Shown here one piece after another: positions 12,327 through 24,758 of a DNA stretch of 64,000 nucleotides. The notes under the pieces were generated by a model. It was not told the DNA's origin and made no database searches. It was given only the letters and a program-made list of their open reading frames with translations. Source of the DNA: Paramacrobiotus metropolitanus (Eukaryota; Tardigrada; Eutardigrada; Parachela; Macrobiotidae). The DNA is taken from positions 1 through 64,000 of the forward strand of contig NW_026570250.1 in the NCBI RefSeq assembly GCF_019649055.1. The letters are read 5' to 3'. The translations under genes and the position numbers were made by a program. Position 1 is the first letter of the stretch; each line of letters starts with the position of its first letter.

Positions 12327-12840
12327 CTACCGGTGCTCCAGCGTGCGGGACCCGTTAGGTGAGCGGGTGACCCTAGCTCTTGGTTCTGTCGGGTACACAA
12401 AGCCCAAGCTGCCGGTACTGTCCAGTGCACGGGAATCATTTGGTGAGCTGGTGACAGAGCTACCGGTTCTCCAGCGTGCGGGACCCGTTAGGTGAGCGGG
12501 TGACCCTAGCTCTTGGTTCTGTCGAGTACACAGAGCCCAAGCTGCCGGTACTGTCCAGTGCACGGGGATCATTTGGTGAGCTAGTGACCGAGCTACCGGT
12601 GCTCCAGCGTGCGGGACCCGTTAGGTGAGCGGGTGACCCTAGCTCTTGGTTCTGTCGAGTACACAGAGCCCAAGCTGCCGGTACTGTCCAGTGCACGGGG
12701 ATCATTTGGTGAGCTAGTGACCGAGCTACCGGTGCTCCAGCGTGCGGGACCCGTTAGGTGAGCGGTGACCCTAGCTCTTGGTTCTGTCGAGTACACAGAG
12801 CCCAAGCTGCCGGTACTGTCCAGTGCACGGGGATCATTTG
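12327..12840. repeat. Uniform run of 133-bp modules
   Basis: Here the 82-bp and 51-bp monomers alternate with little interruption, and identical landmarks repeat at 12327, 12460 and 12593, exactly 133 bp apart. This is the clearest view of the basic higher-order module. Because 133 is not divisible by three, the reading frame rotates with each module. Confidence 0.85.
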
Positions 12841-12974
12841 GTGAGCTGGTGACCGAGCTACCGGTACAGTCCATGTGCGGCGCCCGTTAGGCGACCGAGT
12901 GACCAAGCTACCGGTACTGTCCAGTGTACGGGTATCATTAGGTGAGCGAGTGACCTAAGTACCGGTGCTCCAGC

Positions 12975-15900
12975 GTGCGGGACCCGTTAGGTGAGCGGGT
13001 GACCCTAGCTCTTGGTTTGTCGAGTACACAGAGCCCAAGCTGCCGGTACTGTCCAGTGCACGGGGATCATTTGGTGAGCTCGTGACCGAGCTACCGGTGC
13101 TCCAGCGTGCGGGACCCGTTAGGTGAGCGGGTGACCCTAGCTCTTGGTACTGTCGAGTACACAGAGCCCAAGCTGCCGGTACTGTCCAATGCACGGGGAT
13201 CATTTGGTGAGCTGGTGACCGAGCTACCGGTGCTCCAGCGTGCGGGACCCGTTAGGTCAGCGGGTGACCCTAGCTCTTGGTTCTGTCGAGTGCACAGAGC
13301 CCAAGCTGCCGGTACTGTCCAGTGCACGGGGATCATTTATTGAGCTGGTGACCGAGCTACCGGTACAGTCCATGTTCGGCGCCCGTTAGGCGAACGAGTG
13401 ACCAAGCTACCGGTACTGTCCAGTGTACGGGGATCATTAGGTGAGCTGGTCACCAAGCTACCGGTACTGTCCAGTGCACGGTGATCATTTGGTGAGCTGG
13501 TGACCGAGCTACCGGTACAGTCCATTGTGCGGCGCACGTTAGGCGAACGAGTGATCAAGCTACCGGTACTGTCCAATGTACGGGGATCATTAGGTGAGCG
13601 AGTGACCTAGCTACCGGTGCTCCAGCGTGCGGGACCCGTTAGGTGAGCGGGTGACCCTAGCTCTTGGTACTGTCGAGTACACAGAGCCCAAATTGCCGGT
13701 ACTGTCCAGTGCACGGTGAATAATCGGTGAGTTGGTCACCAAGCTACTGGTACTGTCCAGTGTAAGGGGATCATTAGGTGAGCGGGTGACCGAGCTACCG
13801 GTACAGTCCATGTGCGGCGCCCGTTAGGCGAACGAGTGACCAAGCTACCGGTACTGTCCAGTGTACCGGGATTATTAGGTGACCCTAGCTCTCGGTACTG
13901 TCGAGTACACTGAGCCCAAGCTGCCGGTACTGTCCACTGCACGGGGATCATTTGGTGAGCTGGTGACAGAGCTACCGGTTCTCCAGCGTGCGGGACAGGT
14001 TAGGTGAGCGGGTGACCCTAGCTCTTGGTTTGTCGAGTACACAGAGCCCAAGCTGCGGGTACTGTCCAGTGCACGGGGATCATTTGGTGAGCTCGTGACC
14101 GAGCTACCGGTGCTCCAGCGTGCGGGACCCGTTAATTGAGCGGGTGACCCTAGCTCTTGGTACTGTCGAGTACACAGAACCCAAGCTGCCGGTACTGTCC
14201 AGTGCACGGGGATCATTTGGTGAGCTGGTGACCGAGCTGCCGGTGCTCCAGCGTGCGGGACCCGTTAGGTGAGCGGGTGACTTTAGCTCTTGGTACTGTC
14301 GAGTACACAGAGCCCAAGCTGCCGGTACTGTCCAGTGCACGGGGATCATTTGGTGAGCTGGTGACCGAGCTACCGGTACAGTCCATGTGCGGCGCCCGTT
14401 AGGCGAACGAGTGACCAAGCTACCGGTACTGTCCAGTGTACGGGGATCATTAGGTGAGCTGGTCACCAAGCTACCGGTACTGTCCAGTGCACGGTGATCA
14501 TTTGGTGAGCTGGTGACCGAGCTACCGGTACAGTCCATTGTGCGGCGCACGTTAGGCGAACGAGTGATCAAGCTACCGGTACTGTCCAATGTACGGGGAT
14601 CATTAGGTGAGCGAGTGACCTAGCTACCGGTGCTCCAGCGTGCGGGACCCGTTAGGTGAGCGGGTGACCCTAGCTCTTGGTACTGTCGAGTACACAGAGC
14701 CCAAATTGCCGGTACTGTCCAGTGCACGGGGATCATTTGGTGAGCTGGTGACCGAGCTACCGGTACAGTCCATGTGCGGCGCCCGTTAGGCGAACGAGTG
14801 ACCAAGCTACCGGTACTGTCCAGTGTACCGGGATCATTAGGTGAATCTAGCTCTCGGTACTGTCGAGTACACAGAGTTCAAGCTGCCGGTACTGTCCAGT
14901 GCACGGGGATCATTTGGTGAGCTGGTGACCGAGCTACCGGTACAGTCCATGTGCGGCGCCCGTTAGGCGAACGAGTGACCAAGCTACCGGTACTGTCCAG
15001 TGTACGGGGATCATTAGGTGAGCTGGTCACCAAGCTACCGGTACTGTCCAGTGCACGGTGATCATTTGGTGAGCTGGTGACCGAGCTACCGGTACAGTCC
15101 ATTGTGCGGCGCACGTTAGGCGAACGAGTGATCAAGCTACCGGTACTGTCCAATGTACGGGGATCATTAGGTGAGCGAGTGACCTAGCTACCGGTGCTCC
15201 AGCGTGCGGGACCCGTTAGGTGAGCGGGTGACCCTAGCTCTTGGTACTGTCGAGTACACAGAGCCCAAATTGCCGGTACTGTCCAGTGCACGGTGAATAA
15301 TCGGTGAGTTGGTCACCAAGCTACTGGTACTGTCCAGTGTAAGGGGATCATTAGGTGAGCGGGTGACCGAGCTACCGGTACAGTCCATGTGCGGCGCCCG
15401 TTAGGCGAACGAGTGACCAAGCTACCGGTACTGTCCAGTGTACCGGGATTATTAGGTGACCCTAGCTCTCGGTACTGTCGAGTACACTGAGCCCAAGCTG
15501 CCGGTACTGTCCACTGCACGGGGATCATTTGGTGAGCTGGTGACAGAGCTACCGGTTCTCCAGCGTGCGGGACAGGTTAGGTGAGCGGGTGACCCTAGCT
15601 CTTGGTTTGTCGAGTACACAGAGCCCAAGCTGCGGGAACTGTCCAGTGCACGGGGATCATTTGGTGAGCTCGTGACCGAGCTACCGGTGCTCCAGCGTGC
15701 GGGACCCGTTAATTGAGCGGGTGACCCTAGCTCTTGGTACTGTCGAGTACACAGAACTCAAGCTGCCGGTACTGTCCAGTGCACGGGGATTATTTGGTGA
15801 GCTGGTGACCGAGCTGCCGGTGCTCCAGCGTGCGGGACCCGTTAGGTGAGCGGGTGACTTTAGCTCTTGGTACTGTCGAGTACACAGAGCCCAAGCTGCC

Positions 15901-18900
15901 GGTACTGTCCAGTGCACGGGGATCATTTGGTGAGCTAGTGACCGAGCTGCCGGTGCTCCAGCGTGCGGGACCCGTTAGGTGAGCGGGTGACCCTAGCTCT
16001 TGGTACTGTCGAGTACACAGAGCCCAAGCTGCCGGTACTGTCCAGTGCACGGGGACCATTTGGTGAGCTGGTGACCGAGCTACCGGTACAGTCCATGTGC
16101 GGCGCCCGTTAGGCGAACGAGTGACCAAGCTACCGGTACTGTCCAGTGTACGGGGATCATTAGGTGAGCTGGTCACCAAGCTACCGGTACTGTCCAGTGC
16201 ACGGTGATCATTTGGTGAGCTGGTGACCGAGCTACCGGTACAGTCCATTGTGCGGCGCACGTTAGGCGAACGAGTGACCAAGCTACCGGTACTGTCCAGT
16301 GTACCGGGATCATTAGGTGAGCGAGTGACCTAAGTACCGGTGCTCCAGCGTGCGGGACCCGTTAGGTGAGCGGGTCACCCTAGCTCTTGGTTCTGTCGAG
16401 TATACAGAGCCCAAGCTGCCGGTACTGTCCAGTGCACGGGGATCATTTGGTGAGCTGGTGACCGAGCTACCGGTTCTCCAGCGTGCAGGACCCGTTAGGT
16501 GAGGGGGTGACCCTAGCTCTTGGTTCTGTCGAGTACACAGAGCCCAAGCTGCTGGTACTGTCCAGTGCACGGGGATCATTTAGTGAGCTGGTGACCGAGC
16601 TACCGGTGCGCCAGCGTGCGGGACCCGTTAGGTCAGCGGGTGACCCTAGCTCTTGGTTCTGTCGAGTGCACAGAGCTCAAGCTGCCGGTACTGTCCAGTG
16701 CACGGGGATCATTTGGTGAGCTGGTGACCGAGCTACCGGTACAGTCCATGTGCGGCGCCCGTTAGGCGAACGAGTGACCAAGCTACCGGTACTGTCCAGT
16801 GTACGGGGATCATTAGGTGAGCTGGTCACCAAGCTACCGGTACTGTCCAGTGCACGGTGATGATTTGGTGAGCTGGTGACCGAGCTACCGGTACAGTCCA
16901 TTATGCGGCGCACGTTAGGCGAACGAGTGACCAAGCTACCGGTACTGCCAAATGTACGGGGATCATTAGGTGAGCGAGTGACCTAGCTACCGGTGCTCCA
17001 GCGTGCGGGACCCGTTAGGTGAGCGGGTGACCCTAGCTCTTGGTACTGTCGAGTACACAGAGCCCAAGCTGCCGGTACTGTCCAGTGCACGGTGAATAAT
17101 CGGTGAGCTGGTCACCAAGCTACTGGTACTGTCCAGTGTAAGGGATCATTAGGTGAGCGGGTGACCGAGCTACCGGTACAGTCCATGTGCGGCGCCCGTT
17201 AGGCGAACGAGTGACCAAGCTACCGGTACTGTCCAGTGTACCGGGATTATTAGGTGACCTAGCTCTCGGTACTGTCGAGTACACTGAGCCCAAGCTGCCG
17301 GTACTGTCCACTGCACGGGAATCATTTGGTGAGCTGGTGACAGAGCTACCGGTTCTCCAGCGTGCGGGACCCGTTAGGTGAGCGGGTGACCCTAGCTCTT
17401 GGTTCTGTCGAGTACACAGAGCCCAAGCTGCCGGTACTGTCCAGTGCACGGGGATCATTTGGTGAGCTAGTGACCGAGCTACCGGTGCTCCAGCGTGCGG
17501 GACCCGTTAGGTGAGCGGGTGACCCTAGCTCTTGGTTCTGTCGAGTACACAGAGCCCAAGCTGCCGGTACTGTCCAGTGCACGGGGATCATTTGGTGAGC
17601 TAGTGACCGAGCTACCGGTGCTCCAGCGTGCGGGACCCGTTAGGTGAGCGGGTGACCCTAGCTCTTGGTTCTGTCGAGTACACAGAGCCCAAGCTGCCGG
17701 TACTGTCCAGTGCACGGGGATCATTTGGTGAGCTGGTGACCGAGCTACCGGTACAGTCCATGTGCGGCGCCCGTTAGGCGACCGAGTGACCAAGCTACCG
17801 GTACTGTCCAGTGTACGGGTATCATTAGGTGAGCGAGTGACCTAAGTACCGGTGCTCCAGCGTGCGGGACCCGTTAGGTGAGCGGGTCACCCTAGCTCTT
17901 GGTTCTGTCGAGTACACAGAGCCCAAGCCGCCGGTACTGTCCAGTGCACGGGGATCATTTGGTGAGCTAGTGACCGAGCTACCGGTGCTCCAGCGTGCGG
18001 GACCCGTTAGGTGAGCGGGTGACCCTAGCTCTTGGTTTGTCGAGTACACAGAGCCCAAGCTGCCGGTACTGTCCAGTGCACGGGGATCATTTGGTGAGCT
18101 CGTGACCGAGCTACCGGTGCTCCAGCGTGCGGGACCCGTTAGGTGAGCGGGTGACCCTAGCTCTTGGTACTGTCGAGTACACAGAGCCCAAGCTGCCGGT
18201 ACTGTCCAATGCACGGGGATCATTTGGTGAGCTGGTGACCGAGCTACCGGTGCTCCAGCGTGCGGGACCCGTTAGGTCAGCGGGTGACCCTAGCTCTTGG
18301 TTCTGTCGAGTGCACAGAGCCCAAGCTGCCGGTACTGTCCAGTGCACGGGGATCATTTATTGAGCTGGTGACCGAGCTACCGGTACAGTCCATGTTCGGC
18401 GCCCGTTAGGCGAACGAGTGACCAAGCTACCGGTACTGTCCAGTGTACGGGGATCATTAGGTGAGCTGGTCACCAAGCTACCGGTACTGTCCAGTGCACG
18501 GTGATCATTTGGTGAGCTGGTGACCGAGCTACCGGTACAGTCCATTGTGCGGCGCACGTTAGGCGAACGAGTGATCAAGCTACCGGTACTGTCCAATGTA
18601 CGGGGATCATTAGGTGAGCGAGTGACCTAGCAACCGGTGCTCCAGCGTGCGGGACCCGTTAGGTGAGCGGGTGACCCTAGCTCTTGGTACTGTCGAGTAC
18701 ACAGAGCCCAAATTGCCGGTACTGTCCAGTGCACGGTGAATAATCGGTGAGTTGGTCACCAAGCTACTGGTACTGTCCAGTGTAAGGGGATCATTAGGTG
18801 AGCGGGTGACCGAGCTACCGGTACAGTCCATGTGCGGCGCCCGTTAGGCGAACGAGTGACCAAGCTACCGGTACTGTCCAGTGTACCGGGATTATTAGGT

Positions 18901-21900
18901 GACCCTAGCTCTCGGTACTGTCGAGTACACTGAGCCCAAGCTGCCGGTACTGTCCACTGCACGGGGATCATTTGGTGAGCTGGTGACAGAGCTACCGGTT
19001 CTCCAGCGTGCGGGACAGGTTAGGTGAGCGGGTGACCCTAGCTCTTGGTTTGTCGAGTACACAGAGCCCAAGCTGCGGGTACTGTCCAGTGCACGGGGAT
19101 CATTTGGTGAGCTCGTGACCGAGCTACCGGTGCTCCAGCGTGCGGGACCCGTTAATTGAGCGGGTGACCCTAGCTCTTGGTACTGTCGAGTACACAGAAC
19201 CCAAGCTGCCGGTACTGTCCAGTGCACGGGGATCATTTGGTGAGCTGGTGACCGAGCTGCCGGTGCTCCAGCGTGCGGGACCCGTTAGGTGAGCGGGTGA
19301 CTTTAGCTCTTGGTACTGTCGAGTACACAGAGCCCAAGCTGCCGGTACTGTCCAGTGCACGGGGATCATTTGGTGAGCTGGTGACCGAGCTACCGGTACA
19401 GTCCATGTGCGGCGCCCGTTAGGCGAACGAGTGACCAAGCTACCGGTACTGTCCAGTGTACGGGGATCATTAGGTGAGCTGGTCACCAAGCTACCGGTAC
19501 TGTCCAGTGCACGGTGATCATTTGGTGAGCTGGTGACCGAGCTACCGGTACAGTCCATTGTGCGGCGCACGTTAGGCGAACGAGTGATCAAGCTACCGGT
19601 ACTGTCCAATGTACGGGGATCATTAGGTGAGCGAGTGACCTAGCTACCGGTGCTCCAGCGTGCGGGACCCGTTAGGTGAGCGGGTGACCCTAGCTCTTGG
19701 TACTGTCGAGTACACAGAGCCCAAATTGCCGGTACTGTCCAGTGCACGGTGAATAATCGGTGAGTTGGTCACCAAGCTACTGGTACTGTCCAGTGTAAGG
19801 GATCATTAGGTGAGCGGGTGACCGAGCTACCGGTACAGTCCATGTGCGGCGCCCGTTAGGCGAACGAGTGACCAAGCTACCGGTACTGTCCAGTGTACCG
19901 GGATTATTAGGTGACCCTAGCTCTCGGTACTGTCGAGTACACTGAGCCCAAGCTGCCGGTACTGTCCACTGCACGGGGATCATTTGGTGAGCTGGTGACA
20001 GAGCTACCGGTTCTCCAGCGTGCGGGACAGGTTAGGTGAGCGGGTGACCCTAGCTCTTGGTTTGTCGAGTACACAGAGCCCAAGCTGCGGGAACTGTCCA
20101 GTGCACGGGGATCATTTGGTGAGCTCGTGACCGAGCTACCGGTGCTCCAGCGTGCGGGACCCGTTAATTGAGCGGGTGACCCTAGCTCTTGGTACTGTCG
20201 AGTACACAGAACTCAAGCTGCCGGTACTGTCCAGTGCACGGGGATTATTTGGTGAGCTGGTGACCGAGCTGCCGGTGCTCCAGCGTGCGGGACCCGTTAG
20301 GTGAGCGGGTGACTTTAGCTCTTGGTACTGTCGAGTACACAGAGCCCAAGCTGCCGGTACTGTCCAGTGCACGGGGATCATTTGGTGAGCTAGTGACCGA
20401 GCTGCCGGTGCTCCAGCGTGCGGGACCCGTTAGGTGAGCGGGTGACCCTAGCTCTTGGTACTGTCGAGTACACAGAGCCCAAGCTGCCGGTACTGTCCAG
20501 TGCACGGGGACCATTTGGTGAGCTGGTGACCGAGCTACCGGTACAGTCCATGTGCGGCGCCCGTTAGGCGAACGAGTGACCAAGCTACCGGTACTGTCCA
20601 GTGTACGGGGATCATTAGGTGAGCTGGTCACCAAGCTACCGGTACTGTCCAGTGCACGGTGATCATTTGGTGAGCTGGTGACCGAGCTACCGGTACAGTC
20701 CATTGTGCGGCGCACGTTAGGCGAACGAGTGACCAAGCTACCGGTACTGTCCAATGTACGGGGATCATTAGGTGAGCGAGTGACCTAAGTACCGGTGCTC
20801 CAGCGTGCGGGACCCGTTAGGTGAGCGGGTCACCCTAGCTCTTAGTTCTGTCGAGTATACAGAGCCCAAGCTGCCGGTACTGTCCAGTGCACGGGGATCA
20901 TTTGGTGAGCTGGTGACCGAGCTACCGGTTCTCCAGCGTGCAGGACCCGTTAGGTGAGGGGGTGACCCTAGCTCTTGGTTCTGTCGAGTACACAGAGCCC
21001 AAGCTGCTGGTACTGTCCAGTGCACGGGGATCATTTAGTGAGCTGGTGACCGAGCTACCGGTGCGCCAGCGTGCGGGACCCGTTAGGTCAGCGGGTGACC
21101 CTAGCTCTTGGTTCTGTCGAGTGCACAGAGCTCAAGCTGCCGGTACTGTCCAGTGCACGGGGATCATTTGGTGAGCTGGTGACCGAGCTACCGGTACAGT
21201 CCATGTGCGGCGCCCGTTAGGCGAACGAGTGACCAAGCTACCGGTACTGTCCAGTGTACGGGGATCATTAGGTGAGCTGGTCACCAAGCTACCGGTACTG
21301 TCCAGTGCACGGTGATGATTTGGTGAGCTGGTGACCGAGCTACCGGTACAGTCCATTATGCGGCGCACGTTAGGCGAACGAGTGACCAAGCTACCGGTAC
21401 TGCCAAATGTACGGGGATCATTAGGTGAGCGAGTGACCTAGCTACCGGTGCTCCAGCGTGCGGGACCCGTTAGGTGAGCGGGTGACCCTAGCTCTTGGTA
21501 CTGTCGAGTACACAGAGCCCAAGCTGCCGGTACTGTCCAGTGCACGGTGAATAATCGGTGAGCTGGTCACCAAGCTACTGGTACTGTCCAGTGTAAGGGG
21601 ATCATTAGGTGAGCGGGTGACCGAGCTACCGGTACAGTCCATGTGCGGCGCCCGTTAGGCGAACGAGTGACCAAGCTACCGGTACTGTCCAGTGTACCGG
21701 GATTATTAGGTGACCCTAGGTCTCGGTACTGTCGAGTACACTGAGCCCAAGCTGCCGGTACTGTCCACTGCACGGGAATCATTTGGTGAGCTGGTGACAG
21801 AGCTACCGGTTCTCCAGCGTGCGGGACCCGTTAGGTGAGCGGGTGACCCTAGCTCTTGGTTCTGTCGAGTACACAGAGCCCAAGCTGCCGGTACTGTCCA

Positions 21901-22820
21901 GTGCACGGGGATCATTTGGTGAGCTAGTGACCGAGCTACCGGTGCTCCAGCGTGCGGGACCCGTTAGGTGAGCGGGTGACCCTAGCTCTTGGTTCTGTCG
22001 AGTACACAGAGCCCAAGCTGCCGGTACTGTCCAGTGCACGGGGATCATTTGGTGAGCTAGTGACCGAGCTACCGGTGCTCCAGCGTGCGGGACCCGTTAG
22101 GTGAGCGGGTGACCCTAGCTCTTGGTTCTGTCGAGTACACAGAGCCCAAGCTGCCGGTACTGTCCAGTGCACGGGGATCATTTGGTGAGCTGGTGACCGA
22201 GCTACCGGTACAGTCCATGTGCGGCGCCCGTTAGGCGACCGAGTGACCAAGCTACCGGTACTGTCCAGTGTACGGGTATCATTAGGTGAGCGAGTGACCT
22301 AAGTACCGGTGCTCCAGCGTGCGGGACCCGTTAGGTGAGCGGGTCACCCTAGCTCTTGGTTCTGTCGAGTACACAGAGCCCAAGCCGCCGGTACTGTCCA
22401 GTGCACGGGGATCATTTGGTGAGCTAGTGACCGAGCTACCGGTGCTCCAGCGTGCGGGACCCGTTAGGTGAGCGGGTGACCCTAGCTCTTGGTTTGTCGA
22501 GTACACAGAGCCCAAGCTGCCGGTACTGTCCAGTGCACGGGGATCATTTGGTGAGCTCGTGACCGAGCTACCGGTGCTCCAGCGTGCGGGACCCGTTAGG
22601 TGAGCGGGTGACCCTAGCTCTTGGTACTGTCGAGTACACAGAGCCCAAGCTGCCGGTACTGTCCAATGCACGGGGATCATTTGGTGAGCTGGTGACCGAG
22701 CTACCGGTGCTCCAGCGTGCGGGACCCGTTAGGTCAGTGGGTGACCCTAGCTCTTGGTTCTGTCGAGTACACAGAGCCCAAGCTGCCGGTACTGTCCAGT
22801 GCACGGGGATCATTTGGTGA
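12975..22820. repeat. Large higher-order duplication with offsets of about 5.02 and 4.46 kb
   Basis: Segment 12975-14720 matches 17995-19740 at an offset of 5020 bp, including the private variants CATGTTCGGC (13371 and 18391) and GATCATTTATTGAGC. Segment 14.9-18.3 kb matches 19.3-22.8 kb at an offset of 4455-4457 bp, including the variant GGTACTGCCAAATG (about 16940 and 21396). A shorter repeat of 1577 bp links 13611-13951 to 15188-15528. Sharing of private variants indicates recent duplication. Confidence 0.8.
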
Positions 22821-24758
22821 GCTGGTGACCGAGCTACCAGTACAGTCCATGTGCGGCGCCCGTTAGGCGAACGAGTGACCAAGCTACCGGTACTGTCCAG
22901 TGTACGGGGATCATTAGGTGAGCTGGTCACCAAGCTACCGGTACTGTCCAGTGCACGGTGATCATTTGGTGAGCTGGTGACCGAGCTACCGGTACAGTCC
23001 ATTGTGCGGCGCACGTTAGGCGAACGAGTGACCAAGCTACCGGTACTGTCCAATGTACGGGGATCATTAGGTGAGCGAGTGACCTAAGTACCGGTGCTCC
23101 AGCGTGCGGGACCCGTTAGGTGAGCGGGTGACCCTAGCTCTTGGTACTGTCGAGTACACAGAGCCCAAGCTGCCGGTACTGTCCAGTGCACGGTGATCAA
23201 TCGGTGAGCTGGTCACCAAGCTACTGGTACTGTCCAGTGTAAGGGGATCATTAGGTGAGCGGGTGACCGAGCTACCGGTACAGTCCATGTGCGGCGCCCG
23301 TTAGGCGAACGAGTGACCAAGCTACCGGTACTGTCCAGTGTACCGGGATCATTAGGTGACCCTAGCTCTCGGTACTGTCGAGTACACAGAGCCCAAGCTG
23401 CCGGTACTGTCCAGTGCACGGGGATCATTTGGTGAGCTGGTGACCGAGCTACCGATTCTCCAGCGTGCGGGACCCGTTAGGTGAGCGGGTGAACCTAGCA
23501 TTGGTACTTTCGAGTACACAGAGCCCAAGCTGCCGGTACTGTCCAGTGCACGGTGATCATTTGGTGAGCTGGTCACCAAGCTACTGGTACTGTCCAGTGT
23601 AAGGGGATCATTAGGTGAGCGGGTGACCGAGCTACCGGTACAGTCTATGTGCGGCGCCCGTTAGGCGAACGAGTGACCAAGCTATCGGTACTGTCCAGTG
23701 TACCGGGATCATTAGGTGACCCTAGCTCTCGGTACTGTCGAGTACACAGAGCCCAAGCTGCCGGTACTGTCCAGTGCACGGGGATCATTTGGTGAGCTGG
23801 TGACCGAGCTACCGGTTCTCCAGCGTGCGGGACCCGTTAGGTGAGCGGGTGACACTAGCTCTTGGTTCTGTCGAGTACACAGAGCCCAAGCTGCCGGTAC
23901 TGTCCAGTGCACGGGGATCATTTGGTGAGCTGGTGACCGAGCTACCGGTGCTCCAGCGTGCGGGACCCGTTAGGTGAGCGGGTGACCCTAGCTCTTGGTT
24001 CTGTCGAGTACACAGAGCCCAAGCTGCCGGTACTGTCCAGTGCACGGGGATCATTTGGTGAGCTAGTGACCGAGCTACCGGTGCTCTAGCGTGCGGGACC
24101 CGTTAGGTCAGCGGGTGACCCTAGCTCTTGGTTCTGTCGAGTACACAGAGCCCAAGCTGCCGGTACTGTCCAGTGCACGGGGATCGTTTGGTGAGCTGGT
24201 GACCGAGCTACCGGTACAGTCCATTTGCGGCGCCCGTTAGGCGACCGAGTGACCAAGCTACCAGTACTGTCCAGTGTACGGGGATCATTAGGTGAGCGAG
24301 TGACCTAGCTACCGGTGCTCCAGCGTGCGGGACCCGTTAGGTGAGCGGGTGACCCTAGCTCTTGGTACTGTCGAGTAGACAGAGCCCAAGCTGCCGGTAC
24401 TGTCCAGTGCACGGTGATCAATCGGTGAGCTGGTCACCAAGCTACTGGTACTGTCCAGTGTAAGGGGATCATTAGGCGAACGAGTGACCAAGCTACCGGT
24501 ACTGTCGAGTACACAGAGCCCAAGCTGCCGGTGCTGTCCACTGCACGGGGATGATTTGGTGAGCTGGTGACCGAGCTACCGGTTCTCCAGCGTGCGGGAC
24601 CCGTTAGGTGAGCGGGTGACCCTAGCATTGGTACTTTCGAGTACACAGAGCCCAAGATTCCGGTACTGTCCAGTGCACGGTGATCATTTGGTGAGCTGGT
24701 CACCAAGCTACTGGTACTGTCCAGTGTAAGCGGATCATTAGGAGAGCGGGTGACCGAG

